Source: Torreya grandis (taxonomy: Eukaryota; Streptophyta; Pinopsida; Cupressales; Taxaceae). Taken from it: a DNA stretch of 64,000 nucleotides. Below, piece after piece: positions 38,304-50,036 of the stretch (positions are counted from its first letter, which is position 1; every line of letters begins with the position of its first letter). The DNA lies in the NCBI GenBank assembly GCA_037957365.1, contig JARHVA010004230.1:337501-401500 (forward strand), given 5' to 3'. The position numbers were made by a program, and so were the translations under genes. Under the pieces are notes generated by a model. It was not told where the DNA came from. It ran no database searches and saw only the letters and a list, made by a program, of their open reading frames with translations.

Positions 38304-38321
38304 GTCCCACTAGGCATTCCA
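38304..38321 (-). promoter_or_regulatory. Weak primer binding site candidate of the giant element
   Basis: The minus strand begins TGGAATGCCTAGTGGGA next to the estimated LTR edge. It starts TGG as primer sites must and loosely resembles the non-Met sites of Tat-type elements after CpG decay. No tRNA match could be verified. Confidence 0.3.
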
Positions 38322-39009
38322 TAACTATTAAATCACCAAAATACACCTTTAAGATAGGATTTTTTAGACCTTTCCAAGTTTGGGGTAACATGGGATTAGT
38401 CCAAATGCTGTGGATGACCTACGGATGGACTAAACCATTAGTTTATGGGGATATCTCCATTGGTGAATAAATTAAGATCAAACCACTAAGCTTAATAACT
38501 TGTTGGGGTGAAAAGGCAGAGATAAATATGAAAAAAAAACTAATAAAAGGGAGGTGATGCACCATAATATCTTATCCACTCTAACTAATCTTTAATTAAC
38601 ACTTTATGATCCAAGTAAGGACTAGTTATTGAAACAAGATTTCTAAGGGGATGTTAGGAATTAGTAATTCATATGAAGGCTATCTATATTGATTTAACTT
38701 TAAGGTGATATATGAAATGATTTTTTAAAGGAACTATCAACTAAGTTACACTTTAAAATATAGTCACTAACACTTGACACATCAAATGATCTACATGGAT
38801 TAACATCCTAAAAACTAGGTGAGGAAAAAGACCTATAAATGGGAGTGAAACTTCACCACTTTTGCAAATCATCAAGCACATAACACACTAAACTAGTAAG
38901 GAAATCTAAAATAGTGATTCTTTATTGATTCAAATGGTTTTCAAGATATATTTTGGGCAAAGTTTCATCATACCTAGCTGAGGGATCAATACAAAGGCCT
39001 AAGAGCCTC

Positions 39010-39019
39010 AATTTATAGA
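39010..39019 (-). promoter_or_regulatory. Candidate TATA box of the right giant LTR
   Basis: The minus strand reads TCTATAAATT at the position equivalent to 8829-8839. In the 5' LTR it would have started element transcription toward gag. Confidence 0.5.
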
Positions 39020-42000
39020 ACATGAACAAGAGGGAGAAGATAATCAGGCATAGAAAAGGCATGAAGTTTTCATGAATATCCATTATTCATTCAATTAGTA
39101 GTTACAACCAACCTCCACACTACTTCCATGTGTTGCCTTGGTGATGAGTGGTCTTTAATGAGCCTTTTGAGGTATTGTATGTCTAGTTTTGGCCAAGTTT
39201 GATTCTAAAAAAAGGATGATCATGAAAACATAGAGACCAATGCCATGGATGGGACATCTTCAAAGTGAACTATGTGCTTTAGGCATCTCCCAAGCCATTT
39301 CAATGCATTTAGATGCAAATTTTTCAATATTTCCACCATCAGGTCTCTATTAGGGTTTTAGGGAGGCTTAAGTGGGTTTAGGTTCCTATCAATGGTTCAT
39401 AAAGGTTAGTCCCCTAACCTATGAACTAATACCACTATATTTTTAAGATAAGTCCCTTTAACTTTCCTCAAGTGCTCAAAAATCCATGAAACTATTCCAT
39501 ATAGTTTTAAGCTCATCAAGTTGATCCTCAAGTGATAATTATACATTCTATGCACTCTTAAGGTAATTTTAATCCAAAGTGACCAATTTTGATCTTTCTT
39601 CTATAAATAATTATTGGTTACACATCTTAAACTCATTTAAATACATATCCATTATGGTTTGAGGTCTTATCTAACACCCATTTTCCCTCTATTTTAGTTT
39701 TCAAGTAGTCATGCCTTGAGAATGATATTAGATCATCAGACCTAAAGGAAAATTTACTAAGTTTTGATTTAAAAATGGAATGGTGAGGTTACATAGACAC
39801 TCTAAGATTATGAAACTTACCCCTTAATACCTTAGGATAATCTATATTAACTTTATTACACCCCTTGTTTTTTCTTTATGCACACATAGTCAGTTGATTA
39901 GGCACTTGGGCATGTTTGCAGGTGGATATTAGAGATGGAGACCTCTAAAAGTGATCATTATTAAACTCTTAGAGACTTATTTATCCCTTTCCCTTATAAA
40001 AAACATTTATAATGTGCATAGCTCTTCCAATTTATTGTATATAGGCTTGGATTATCCCTTTTAGGCTTGATTCATATAATTTCTACCTTAAACAAGCCAA
40101 CTAGTAGACCATTTGGGTGCCCATGTGACCTGGGGTGACCATCAATATTGTTTCAAGGATCAAATATCTCATTTTAAAGCATTTGAGGCTAAAATTTCTT
40201 CATCAAGTCTTTATCAAGGTTTATAGATGGTTTTAGTGGCCTACCATCTTAACGATGGTTCATAGAGTATAGGCCTCAAACCCTAAAATTATTACCATGG
40301 ATATTTAGACCATATACCCATTAAAATATCTTGAAAAATTCCTAGTATGATGTAGAATTTATTGTGAGTACTAAGTGAAAGTTGGTAGCCTTCAAACTCC
40401 ATGGTAAACATTCTATGTGAGATGTAGTGTTAGGGATTATTTATAGAGTTGAGATCATAATTATAACTCTTTATTCCATGGATATTTAATTCATAGGGAT
40501 CCCTAAATTAACCTAAGAAAATTGGGATTGAGTCATCTTGTCATGTGAAAGGTGATCATTATATTTGGTAGCTTTACATGGCATACCAGGGTAGTAGAGC
40601 TCAAAAAGGGTCTTAGGATTGAATTTGACCATTTCCTTATATTCCTCTACCTAAAAATTTCTCTTTAGGGATTGTAACACAATAACTCACCTCTTATGGC
40701 ATCAAGTATTCTTTGGATTTTTATAGCTCACTAAGATAGAGATGGGATCTTGAGTTTTCAAGGATGGCTTTAAGCCTATAGGCTTAGACTAACTTTCAAG
40801 ACCTTAAGTCACATATAGGTAGTCATTGATGTCATAAATGTCACCATTTCATCCATATCAACCTAATATACACCTTATACACTTATCTTTAACTTCCCTA
40901 ACCACCATCTTAGTCCCTCTCTCTCTTAGGTCTACTTTGAGTGTCACTGACCAGTCTAAGTGTCTAAGTCAACTATGTTAAAGATATAGGTAATACCTAT
41001 GTCTTACCTTCTTAATTATGGGTAGAATTTGGGGGATTTATGTAACATGTTCTTAATATATAACCATATCCTTTTATACATGGACTCCCTTATCTATTCT
41101 AAAAAAACCTACTTACAAAGTCATACACTGAATCCTATGTGTTTTAGGTGTCTAATCCATACAAAGGTAACTCTCTTACTTAACCATAACAATATGAACC
41201 CTAGGGAAGATGAATTCTATCAAATAAGATGGTTGAACATTTGTTTCTATGTCATTTACATTAGATTGTCCTTCTAACTATTTATGTAGACTTGAATGCA
41301 CCTATTCATGCTTAAGTTTACTTCTTTCCCTTATATTTTTAAGTTTATTTATCTTTCAATAGTATGACCTCTATGCTTAAACTCTCTATCTAAGTTACTT
41401 CCTCGATGTGCATATAAAATCTCATATTCAATGTTGGAGGTAGACTATTTTTAGTTCTAGTATTGTTGATCTTAGTGTATGACTGTCAATAGAGCATTTT
41501 CACAAGCCCATGAGTGAAAGGAGGGCTTCCATGTTATGTTTTAGATATAATTATCCTTAATTGAACGCAAATCAAATTATTAATTTCACCATATTCACCA
41601 TATATTACCCCTATTTACATCCTTGAGGTTCAATGTATATGATGGTTTTGGAAAACCCTTTAAGGTTGGGTTTGAGTTGATCTCATGTACTTGATCATAG
41701 CTTGTCAATAGCATCCATATCTAAATAAACACTCTTATGATAGTTATATTGACCATTGATAGTATTATGGAGCATTTGACCTTGTTTCCATGCCTTAGGC
41801 TTACATAAAAAGGCTTAAACCTATAGTTAATGATCATAATATCTTATGGAGTTTTAACTTAGATCTTAGAGCCTTTTATGAGGTGATTTTTCTTGATGAA
41901 ACCATTAGATAGTAGAGGTTACTTGGGAAGTTCATGTAGATTATTGTTTCATGTTCAAGACCACTTATAAGGACCATATACACCATTTTTCATGCATTAC

Positions 42001-42913
42001 CCAAGGAAAACATTTGTATTTGGTCAAATAAACATATGAAGCGAGAAATAAAAACCTAAGATTCCATGTATACCTTAATTCTTCTAAAAACCTTAATTTT
42101 TTTTAAAAAAAGGTCTGTGAAGACATTAGATGACTAGTTCAAGGTTTCTTTCCCATTAAGGTCATAAGGAGGTTTGATATTCCTAAGTAGATACACTTCC
42201 ACATGAATTTAACACCTCTTCTACCTCTATATTGTTCTAATGACCTCTATTAGGTATCACCATGGAAATCTCTATTCTCACTTACAATGAAGTTCAAAAA
42301 CATAAGAAGTCCCATTTGCAAGGAAAATCTTGGGAGAGTTGAAGGTCCATTGGTGATCAGGTACACCATAAATTATGATAAAATTTAATGGATCTCTTTA
42401 TAATCCATCATCACAATCAATAGGTTGTCCTTGACATATATTATGCTTTGAAAGCTCCCAAAATGCTAAGAAATAAGGCCTATAGTCTAAAAATGTGACC
42501 ATATGAAGGTTTCCTTATTCCCAAAATATCACACATTCCAATTTGGGGTTTAAAGTTGAGTAGAAGGACCTTGAAGGATTGTATAAGACTTGTACAATCA
42601 TTAGTTTCATCAAACAATCCAAAAAAACATTGAAATTATTCCAATGTTTACCCTATATGGATGTAGAAGACTAGTTTAACTTCCCTAATTTATTAACCAT
42701 TATTCATAAATCATAGGTAATAATTTTTCAAACCAATACCAAGGATTGGTAGGCCATTATAACCCCTTCCTTTGGATAATATCTCAATTCACCATATTCT
42801 CTCTCTTGTTTGTACTAAATAATAACTTGAGAGGTCATCCAAGGATACCAATGAAGATGATGGAAAGGAGGGGTCAATTATGGCCTTTATTGACTTAAAA
42901 CTCCTAAAATATC

Positions 42914-43242
42914 TATAATGAAATTACTTCAAGAATTAATTATAACAGTGGAATTATATCCAAATATGACTGAAATATATCCAAATATATGATAATAGAT
43001 AATACACTTCGAGGGGGCAACCTCCACAAGCTTCAATAAGAGAAGAATTCACAATATGATGATAAATGATTACCCAATACCTCCTATATATAGTCTAACT
43101 AGGCCATGGTTACTCCATAGGCCGACCTACTAATCTAAAGAAAGCCACAAGTTGGCTAAGTAATATAATGTCAAAGAGGGATAAGTAAGCCACAAGTTGG
43201 CTAATACTATCCTCATACATGTGATAGGTTAGGGACGTAGCA
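42914..43242 (-). repeat. Left LTR of the chromovirus (3' LTR)
   Basis: 329 bp, starting TATAATGAAATT (partner TGTAATGAAATT) and ending GACGTAGCA. A minus-strand TATA-like CTATATATAG lies at 43085-43094. The polyprotein stop (43229-43231) lies inside this LTR. Confidence 0.95.
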
Positions 43243-43470
43243 TGCCCTTCCCCTTCAAACCAATGTTGTCCTCAACGTTGATCAACTATGGATGTTGTTG
43301 CAAAAATTCTTCACATTCCCAAGTTGCATCTTCACTACTTTGGTTTTTCCACTTGATCAAATATTCCTTAATCTCTCTGGTTCTCAACCTCTTAGTACAT
43401 GTTTGGAGGATCTTCTCTAGTTCCAAAATGACTCGTCCTTCTTCATCTAGTTCTGGGAGCTCTATCTAGG
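43229..43470 (-). pseudogene. Chromovirus chromodomain at the polyprotein C-terminus
   Basis: Past a stop at 43466-43468 the same frame reads ELEKILQTCTKRLRTREIKE, then YLIKWKNQSSEDATWECEEF and LQQHPQLI, ending GLKGKGMLRP at a TAA in the LTR. The Y/L.KWK......TWE..E.L pattern is a chromodomain, which in this family directs integration to histone-marked chromatin. Its codons run through the polypurine tract. The aromatic Tyr, Trp and Trp positions are kept. Confidence 0.85.
43245..43256 (-). promoter_or_regulatory. Polypurine tract of the chromovirus
   Basis: The minus strand reads GAAGGGGAAGGG, then CA and the LTR. It doubles as coding sequence for the end of the chromodomain protein. Confidence 0.88.
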
Positions 43471-44600
43471 TAGAAACTTTCTTTCTAATGACCTTCTTCA
43501 AATAAGAAACATGAAATACTATGTGTATGTGAGATGAATGAGGTAGCTCGAGCTTGTAAGCCACACTTCCAATTTTTTGTAGAACCTGATAAGGGCCATA
43601 ATACTTTGGAGCAAGTTTGTTGTCCTTTTTTTGTTGCTTCAATGACATCTACATGTAAGGTTTCAAATGAACAAATACCCAGTCACCCACCTCAAAATTT
43701 CACTCACTCTAGTGTTGATCTACTTGTTGCTTCATCCTATTTTGTGCCAAGGCCAAATTCTCTCTCAAACTAGCCAAAACCTCTTGTTGATGCTGAATGT
43801 GCTCTTCCACATCTCGAACCTTGGTGTGCACCTTTAATGAAGAAGTAATGGAAGGTGGATGGTAACCATATAGTGCTAGAAATGGAGACATTTTAGAAGA
43901 GGTATGGAAAGATGTGTTATACCACCATTCTGCAAGTGGTAGCCATTTAACCCAATGTGCTTGTTTATCTGATACAAAAAAATAGAGATACCCCTCTAAA
44001 CACTTGTTAACCACTTTAGTTTGTCCATTAGATTGGGGGTGGTAAGATGAGCTATGAGCTAGCTGAGTACCCAAACAAGAAAATAGTTCAGTCCAAAAAT
44101 CACTAGTGAAAATAGGATCACGATCACTTACAATTATTTTTGGGGTTCCATGTAATTTGAGAACTACTTCCATAAAAATAGTCGTGACTGTACTTGCTAA
44201 AAATGGATGTGAGAGAGCACAAAAATGGGCATATTTTGTAAGCCTATCCATAATGACCAAAATAACATTATTACCTTCAGAACAAGGCAACCCAGTGATG
44301 AAATCCATGGAAGCCTCCTCCCACCTTTGACTAGGAATTGCTAATGGTTGTAACAAACCTAGGGTCTTAACTATTTCACCTTTATTCTATTGGCATATCA
44401 TGCATTCTTCCACAAACTTTTTTACATCTCCCTTGAGTCCTTCCCAAAATAATTATTTCTTAATTCTATGATAAGTTTTCAAGAACTCTGAGTGTCCCCC
44501 AAGTGGAGATGCATGCAACTCGGCAAGAATCTTATGCTTAAGCTCAGAAGTTTTGCACAAGTATAACCTACTCTTATACCATAGGAAATTACCTTTCCAT
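43469..44600 (-). pseudogene. Chromovirus integrase
   Basis: The zinc-binding segment near 44510-44390 reads HASPLGGHSEFLKTYHRIKK then FVEECMICQ. A 215-codon open stretch (44356-43709) carries the core: SMDFITGLP (first Asp, residue 18), IIVSDRDPIFTSDFW (second Asp, residue 78) and YHPQSNGQTKVVNKCLEGYL. The third catalytic residue, 35 residues further as in D,D(35)E enzymes, is Lys (residue 114, codon 44015-44017) instead of Glu. After three stops (for example 43709-43711) comes the C-terminal [19 protein letters not shown] segment (43648-43466). Catalysis should be lost. Confidence 0.95.
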
Positions 44601-45262
44601 TCAAATTTATCAGAGGATAAATTACCTTGCTAAAGATTCAGAATTAGAACCTGTGTATCCTTGTCTTGCTCCCATTCTATCCTAGCTTCATCCACCCAAT
44701 CTGCTTGCAATATGGACATTGCACAAAGAAATGCTTCTATGGATGCATCTCATCTAGATAGTGCATCTGCTACTACATTATCTTTACCCTTCTTTTAGAT
44801 GATTTCAAGATCAAAACCCAACATTTTGGTTACCCATTTTTGTTGTTCCTCACATGATAATCTTTTCTCCAAAAAGTATTTGAGATTATCATGATCCATT
44901 TTCAATTTAAAGTGTCTACCCATCAGATAAGGCCTCCATTATTTAACTACATGAAGAATAGCCATCATTTCTTTCTCATAGATAGGTTTTCGTAGATTCT
45001 TACCTTTGAATTGATGACTTTTAAATGCAATGGGTCTTCCTTGCTGCATTAATATTTCCCCCAATCCAGACCCAGAAGCATCACATTCAATAGTGAATGT
45101 TTGTGAGAAGTCTGGAGTAGCCAAAACTAGAGTGGTGCACATAGCTACTTTTAGTTTCTCAAATGCTTTGGTGGCATCATCATTCCAATGGAAAGAATCC
45201 TTCTTTATCAATGTAGTGAGTGGAGCTACTATGCTGCCATAACCTTTCACAAATCTTCTATA
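44601..45262 (-). pseudogene. Chromovirus RNase H
   Basis: An open stretch (45250-44939) reads DATKAFEKLKVAMCTTLVLA, TPDFSQTFTIECDASGSGLG, EILMQQGRPIAFKSHQFKGK and YEKEMMAILHVVK. These are standard gypsy RNase H motifs with catalytic DAS and E-K-E regions present. A TAA at 44939 interrupts; beyond it come WRPYLMGRHFKLKMDH, NLKYFLEKRL and ADALSRR near 44750. The frame is otherwise unbroken. Confidence 0.93.
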
Positions 45263-46058
45263 CTAACCTATTAGTCCAAGAAAACCTCAAAGGTTTTTGA
45301 GAGTTTTTGGCATGGGCCATTCCATTATCACTTTGATCTTCTGAGGATCAACTTTGACCCCTTCATGGGAAACAATGTGACCAAGGTAATCTACCTCCTA
45401 TACTCTGAAAGCACTTTTAGATGGCTTCACATAAAGTTGGTGCTTCTCCAAAACTATCAAAACTTGTTTCACATGTTGTAGATGTGCTTCCCATGTCTGG
45501 CCATAAATCAATACATCATCAAAGAAAACTAGCACAAACTTCCTTAAAAAAGGCCTAAAAATAGTGTTCATCAAGCTCTAAAAAGTAGATGGTGCATTTG
45601 TAAGACCAAAGGGCATTACCAAAAACTCATAATGGCCCTGATGTGTTCTAAAAGTAGTTTTATGAACATCTTCATCCTTGATTCTAATTTAATGGTACCC
45701 CGAGCGAAGATCCAATTTTGTGAAATAATTAGCACCATGTAACTCATCAAGTAAATCATCAATTACTGGAATAGGAAACTTATCTTTGATGGTGTACTTG
45801 TTGAGTTACCTATGATCTAGGCACATCCTCCATGTGTCATCCTCCTTCCACACCATGACCACTAGTGATGAATATGCACTTTGGCTATGCTTAATGATCC
45901 CTGCCTCTAACATCTCATGGACCATCTTTTCAATTTCACTCTTTTGTGCATATGGATATCTATATGGTCTAATATTTGGTGGTTGACTACCTAGAATTAG
46001 TTGAATGGCATGATCATGTTCTCTTTTTGGTGGTAGTCCTTTTGGCATGGCCCCAGAA
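45263..46058 (-). pseudogene. Chromovirus reverse transcriptase
   Basis: The minus strand reads AMPKGLPPKREHDHAIQLIL, then YRYPYAQKSEIEKMVHEMLE, AGIIKHSQSAYSSLVVMVWK (46048-45806), then [41 protein letters not shown] and VLVFFDDVLIYGQTW (near 45525). The FFDD active site and LDLRSGY Asp are intact. In-frame stops at 45806, 45689, 45578 and 45263 all sit where CAA or CAG (Gln) is expected. No frameshift was found. Confidence 0.95.
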
Positions 46059-46480
46059 ATAGATGAGTGGTCTTCAAGAATTATTTATAGATTAGGATGT
46101 GTAGATACCTTTGGGGGTTGAACTTTTATGGAGCATAATCGTGCAATAATTCCCTCTGCCCACTTTTTTAGCATCTTGGTCATCTGATGTGAACTAACCA
46201 ATTATGGAGATTTTGCATGTAATCCATGTAGTTCAATTTTCTTACCTTTAGAATGAAAGTGCATGAATAGTTCTTGGAAGTTCATCTCAATGGTACCTAA
46301 GGTTGGCATAGTGAGCTTAATACTATGGCATTTGCTTAAACAATTAATTGTGCCACCATCTGCAATCATGACTTGAAATTCTGATGCTGGGTAGATGAAA
46401 CAGTTTAATCAAGTGGCCAACTTATGGTTTATAAAGTTATGTGTGCTCCCTAAATCAATCAACACTGTCACCTTCTATTT
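46059..46480 (-). pseudogene. Chromovirus aspartic protease
   Basis: After a TAG at 46475 the frame reads VTVLIDLGSTHNFINHKLAT, the retropepsin active site region (IDxGSTHNFI, catalytic Asp kept), then FQVMIADGGTINC and a FQELFMHFH segment. Protease would cut the polyprotein. At least two further stops follow, near 46410 and 46200. Confidence 0.9.
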
Positions 46481-47650
46481 ATTGAGGAAACCCACCACCT
46501 TAAGAGTTTTTGGAGTGCTAATACCTACAAATGCATGACAAGAGATTGTAGGTTGGGAATCTTCAGGTACCTCCTCTATATCTTCCTCATCATCATTGGA
46601 GGTATAATCTAATTCTTCATCTTCATTTGGTCCCTCAATGTAGAATAACTTCTTCTCAGCACATCTATGTCCTTTACTCCACTTGCTATCACAACCAAAA
46701 CATAATCCTTCTGCATGCTTTTCTTTAATTTGCTGAGGGGTCAATCTAGTAGGTGGAGGAAATGTTGATGATGATATGCTACAATCTTTGAAGTGAGTGA
46801 ATGGTTGCTTCTTGTTGGCTATGAATTTTTCCTCAGCTCTCCATGCTAGGATAATAGATTTAGAAATATTAAGTGGATTAAACATGTGTACCTCATGTTG
46901 AATGTGGTCCTTGAGTCCACCCAACAATAGGTCATTCAAGTTTGCATCAGAAATTGTCTCCACACATAAGGATAGGTTCTAAAAATGATGAATATAATCC
47001 TTGACAGAGCTCTTTTGTCATAATTTTTCTAGTTGGCTAAAGTAATTATCTGTCACACTATTGCCATAGTGTAATTGTAGTTGCTCTGTAAAAATTGACC
47101 AAGTGACATTGAGACTAATCTTTTTCTTTTGAGCACACAACCATCAATACCAAATGAATTGATCAAGTTCAAGATACAAGGATGCCATGGTAACCTTTTG
47201 TCCACTTGGAATTTGATGTAGGTCAAAAAAACTCTCCATTTGGTTGAGCCAATTGAGTGGATCTTTTCCATCGAATTTGTGCATATCCACTTTTGGTAAT
47301 AGGTTCTTCTATGGCCATGGAGTTAGATTTAAAGTAGATTGGTTAGGAGAACCACCCTGATGGGTTTGTGAAATAGAGTTAACTTGATGATTTGATTGAT
47401 TAATGTTCAAATCCATCATGATATATCCCAAACTATCTTGTATGGATTGCATATTAGATTGTATGTCTTGCACCTCAGTCTGAATGCCTTGCACACTATA
47501 GTCAAGTTGGCTCACTTTGTGATCTATGTCAGAAAACCTTGGTAAAAAGAGTCTATTACACCCCCCTTATGACTCCATATCATCCTTTTTATGAGTTTTT
47601 CCTGGAGTTTTAGCACCCTTTCCTTAGCCCCGAGTTTGTGGACTTGCCAT
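46481..47650 (-). pseudogene. Chromovirus gag with zinc knuckle
   Basis: ATG at 47648-47650 starts MASPQTRG followed by a stop, then a coiled-coil-like SVQGIQTEVQDIQSNMQSIQ segment near 47490. Past a TAG at 47309 comes the capsid core KFDGKDPLNWLNQMESFFDL, with stops at 47144, 47018 and 46979. An open stretch (46963-46475) holds CFGCDSKWSKGHRC, the zinc knuckle typical of chromoviruses, followed by an acidic DDEEDIEEVPEDS run. All parts are in the same frame as pol, so gag and pol formed one polyprotein. Confidence 0.9.
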
Positions 47651-48022
47651 AAAAGGGTTTTACGATGTCGACCCTTATTGACACTTTTGACCCAAATTTG
47701 ACCAACCAATTTTGGAATTATTTAGGACTCAATTAAAAATATACAAATAAAAAACCATATCCAATTTTTTCTAATATTTACAAAAATGTAAACAACTCAG
47801 AAATTTTTTTTGAATTGCGCACGATAGAGCAATTTTATGAAAAAACATAAAATAGAGATAAATTTTTAAAAATAGATACAAATGAGCTGAAATTTTAATG
47901 GAATCTTAATGTCATTATTTCTCACCTTATGTAAATAAATTTAAGATAATTTCACAACCATTTTTGATATATCACAAAATTTAAAAATTTAGTGTTTCAC
48001 CCACAAGATTGCCCAAATCGCA
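47651..48022 (-). other. Chromovirus 5' untranslated leader
   Basis: About 370 bp between the primer site and the first ATG, T- and A-rich, with no frame. Expected to hold packaging signals; none can be pinpointed. Confidence 0.7.
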
Positions 48023-48034
48023 GCTCTAATACCA
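48023..48034 (-). promoter_or_regulatory. Primer binding site of the chromovirus
   Basis: The minus strand reads TGGTATTAGAGC, one C-to-T change from the tRNA-iMet site TGGTATCAGAGC, two bases from the LTR. Confidence 0.92.
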
Positions 48035-48036
48035 CT

Positions 48037-48365
48037 TGTAATGAAATTACTTCAAGAATTAAGTATAATAGTATAATTATATCCAAATATGACTTAAATA
48101 TATCCAAATATATGATAATAGATAAGCCACTTCGAGGGGGCAACCTCCACAAGCTTCAATAAGAGTAGAATTCACAATATGATGATAAATGATTACCCAC
48201 TACCTCCTATATATAGTCTAACTAGGCCATGGTTGCTCCATAGGCCAACCTACTAATCTAAAGAAAGCCACAAGTCAGCTAAGTAATATAATGTCAAAGA
48301 GGGATAAGTAAGCCACAAGTTGGCTAATACTATCCTCATACATGTGATAGGTTAGGGGCATAGCA
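48037..48365 (-). repeat. Right LTR of the chromovirus (5' LTR)
   Basis: 329 bp, TGTAATG start and CATAGCA end. The TATA-like CTATATATAG on the minus strand is at 48207-48216. It differs from its partner at two former CG sites (GGCCGACC/GGCCAACC; GACGTAG/GGCATAG). Confidence 0.95.
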
Positions 48366-50036
48366 ATATCCTACATGATGTATTCTCTAATTTCCATCTA
48401 CATATCCCTAATATTTCTTGACTGTGAGCATATTGTATGGATTCATATTTAGTTGAAAAAACATATAAAACACTAGTTTCCTACATTTTATTAGGTCTTC
48501 GGACCTTGAAACATTATTGGTTAGTAGGAGGAGGAAAAAAAAAGGTTAAAATTCAATTCAAAACATTAATTACATATGGAGAAGTTGAAAATCCATTCTT
48601 TCCCACTTCTAGGTCCCTTTAGTGGAAAATAAAAGCATTTAACTTATGAAAGGATGCCCTTTGCATATTAAACCATTTGTTCATGGAATTATGGTTATAA
48701 TGGGGACTTCTTAGGGTGTAATTGATAGTTTTAGTGATGTTTTGGGGTTAAAATATCAACATTTCATTGTCAAACATCCATTTTGGAGGAAATACATATG
48801 ATCTCAAGTGAAAGTTTAAATAGAGGCTACCTTAATATATATCAAGAGACCTTAAAACATAATAAATAACTAATCAACGTTATCACATTCTCCTTGTAAA
48901 ATATTAAACTATTTGATCTTGCCATACCTTGCAATATTTCAACATACTTCTATGGATTCATGACAAGTCATCAATTACAACATTAGGTCATATTCAATAT
49001 AATTAAGTTTAGACCATGAGGACCACTTCAAGACTTCTTATGGATCCTTCTACATAACTAATCATAAGGAGATAACTTTAAAAAATCTTAAAATGGGGTA
49101 AAATATAACCACCATAACATATCTTGACATACCACCTCACTTGAACTTGGTGCCTTGACATGATGACAAGTGATCATCCTTTTGAAATACTTTGACACTT
49201 CAAGAAACATGAGAGGGTGACCAAGGTGAGTTTAGGTTCTCATGGCATAAGATAACCTATTTATAATCCCAATGGAATAAATAATTCATTGATTATATCA
49301 CATGATATTATTGTTATTGCACTTGTGTACTTGTTGATCTTGATTAGAAATACCATTATACATAGCATGTAATTTTATTATGGGTACCTAATTTCATGCT
49401 TCATTGTTATATCTATTTATACATAAAATTTGAGTGACTCAAATCCAATATGTTACATACATGATTCAAATTAAAAATTATATTCTTTGATTATATTCTC
49501 TCCAACATTTTGAAATAATACTGGACGGTCATATCTTTATCACATGGTATAGTTAACTTTTCTTTTAACATGAGTAACTTGTAGGATATACACCTCATTT
49601 CAAAATAAGGGAATCATAATGGGATTCTTTTAGAGATATAATACTCCATGAACATATTTGGGATATAATATATGTTAAATGATAAAGAGTACATGTTTTT
49701 AAAGATTAAAAGTAATGTGAAATAAGATTTTATACAGAGTACAAATTTTAAAATATTCAAAGCAAATTCTAAGGTCAAATAATATAATAGATAAACTAGT
49801 TTTTCAAAGATTCAAATGAAAACAAATGATATATATTATCTAATAAATATATATTCTTGATGAATATGACATGCATATGAACTCATTATTCAAATGCACA
49901 AAGAAAAAAATAAATACCTTTGAATGCATACACATGAGCATGTGAAAAAAATTATAAGATCAAAGTGACAGGTTACAAATACAATTAAAATTTAACATAT
50001 AAATCAAAAAAATAATATATCAGTGGCACATTTTTA

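Larger units (their letters stand above)
42914..48365 (-). mobile_element. Chromovirus (Ty3/gypsy with chromodomain), complete structure
   Basis: This 5452-bp element has two 329-bp LTRs, a primer site, a polypurine tract and a 5-bp duplication ATATC (42909-42913 and 48366-48370). One minus-strand frame runs from ATG at 47650 to a TAA at 43229 and encodes gag, protease, reverse transcriptase, RNase H, integrase and chromodomain. I count about 16 differences between the LTRs, about 95% identity, making this the youngest insertion in the window. It lies inside the right LTR of the giant element. It is inactive because of in-frame stops and a lost integrase Glu. Confidence 0.97.
8164..49288 (-). 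mobile_element. Giant Tat-like Ty3/gypsy LTR retrotransposon with four nested insertions
   Basis: Two long direct repeats (8164-14192 and 38322-49288) flank a minus-strand gypsy gag-pol. Removing the four insertions (16671-19577, 21647-31379, 31504-36566, 42914-48365, each with one duplication copy where present) leaves about 18 kb. The protein order is gag, protease, an additional plant-type RNase H, reverse transcriptase, classical RNase H, integrase. The long LTRs and extra RNase H point to the Tat/Ogre-type branch of plant gypsy elements. Every domain has stops, and the integrase has lost a catalytic Asp. Outer LTR boundaries are estimated to within tens of bases. TTGAT follows the right LTR, but no convincing matching duplication was found on the left. 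Confidence 0.85.
38322..49288 (-). repeat. Right LTR of the giant element (5' LTR), split by the chromovirus
   Basis: About 5.5 kb after removing 42914-48365 and one duplication copy; it aligns with 8164-14192. Homology stops at ATAATTCA (49281-49288). About 650 bp present in the left copy is missing near 39222. No genes of its own. Confidence 0.83.

Noticed and set aside
43242..45242. Several plus-strand frames of 70-80 codons
   Set aside because: Antisense shadows of the chromovirus integrase and RNase H.
47053..47271. Minus-strand 72-codon frame inside chromovirus gag
   Set aside because: Off-frame shadow; the true gag frame is the one continuous with pol and contains the stops at 47144, 47018 and 46979.
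8164..49288. Possible integrated plant virus (pararetrovirus) as source of the reverse transcriptase
   Set aside because: LTRs, primer sites, polypurine tracts, 5-bp duplications and integrase domains identify LTR retrotransposons; no movement or viral coat motif was seen.
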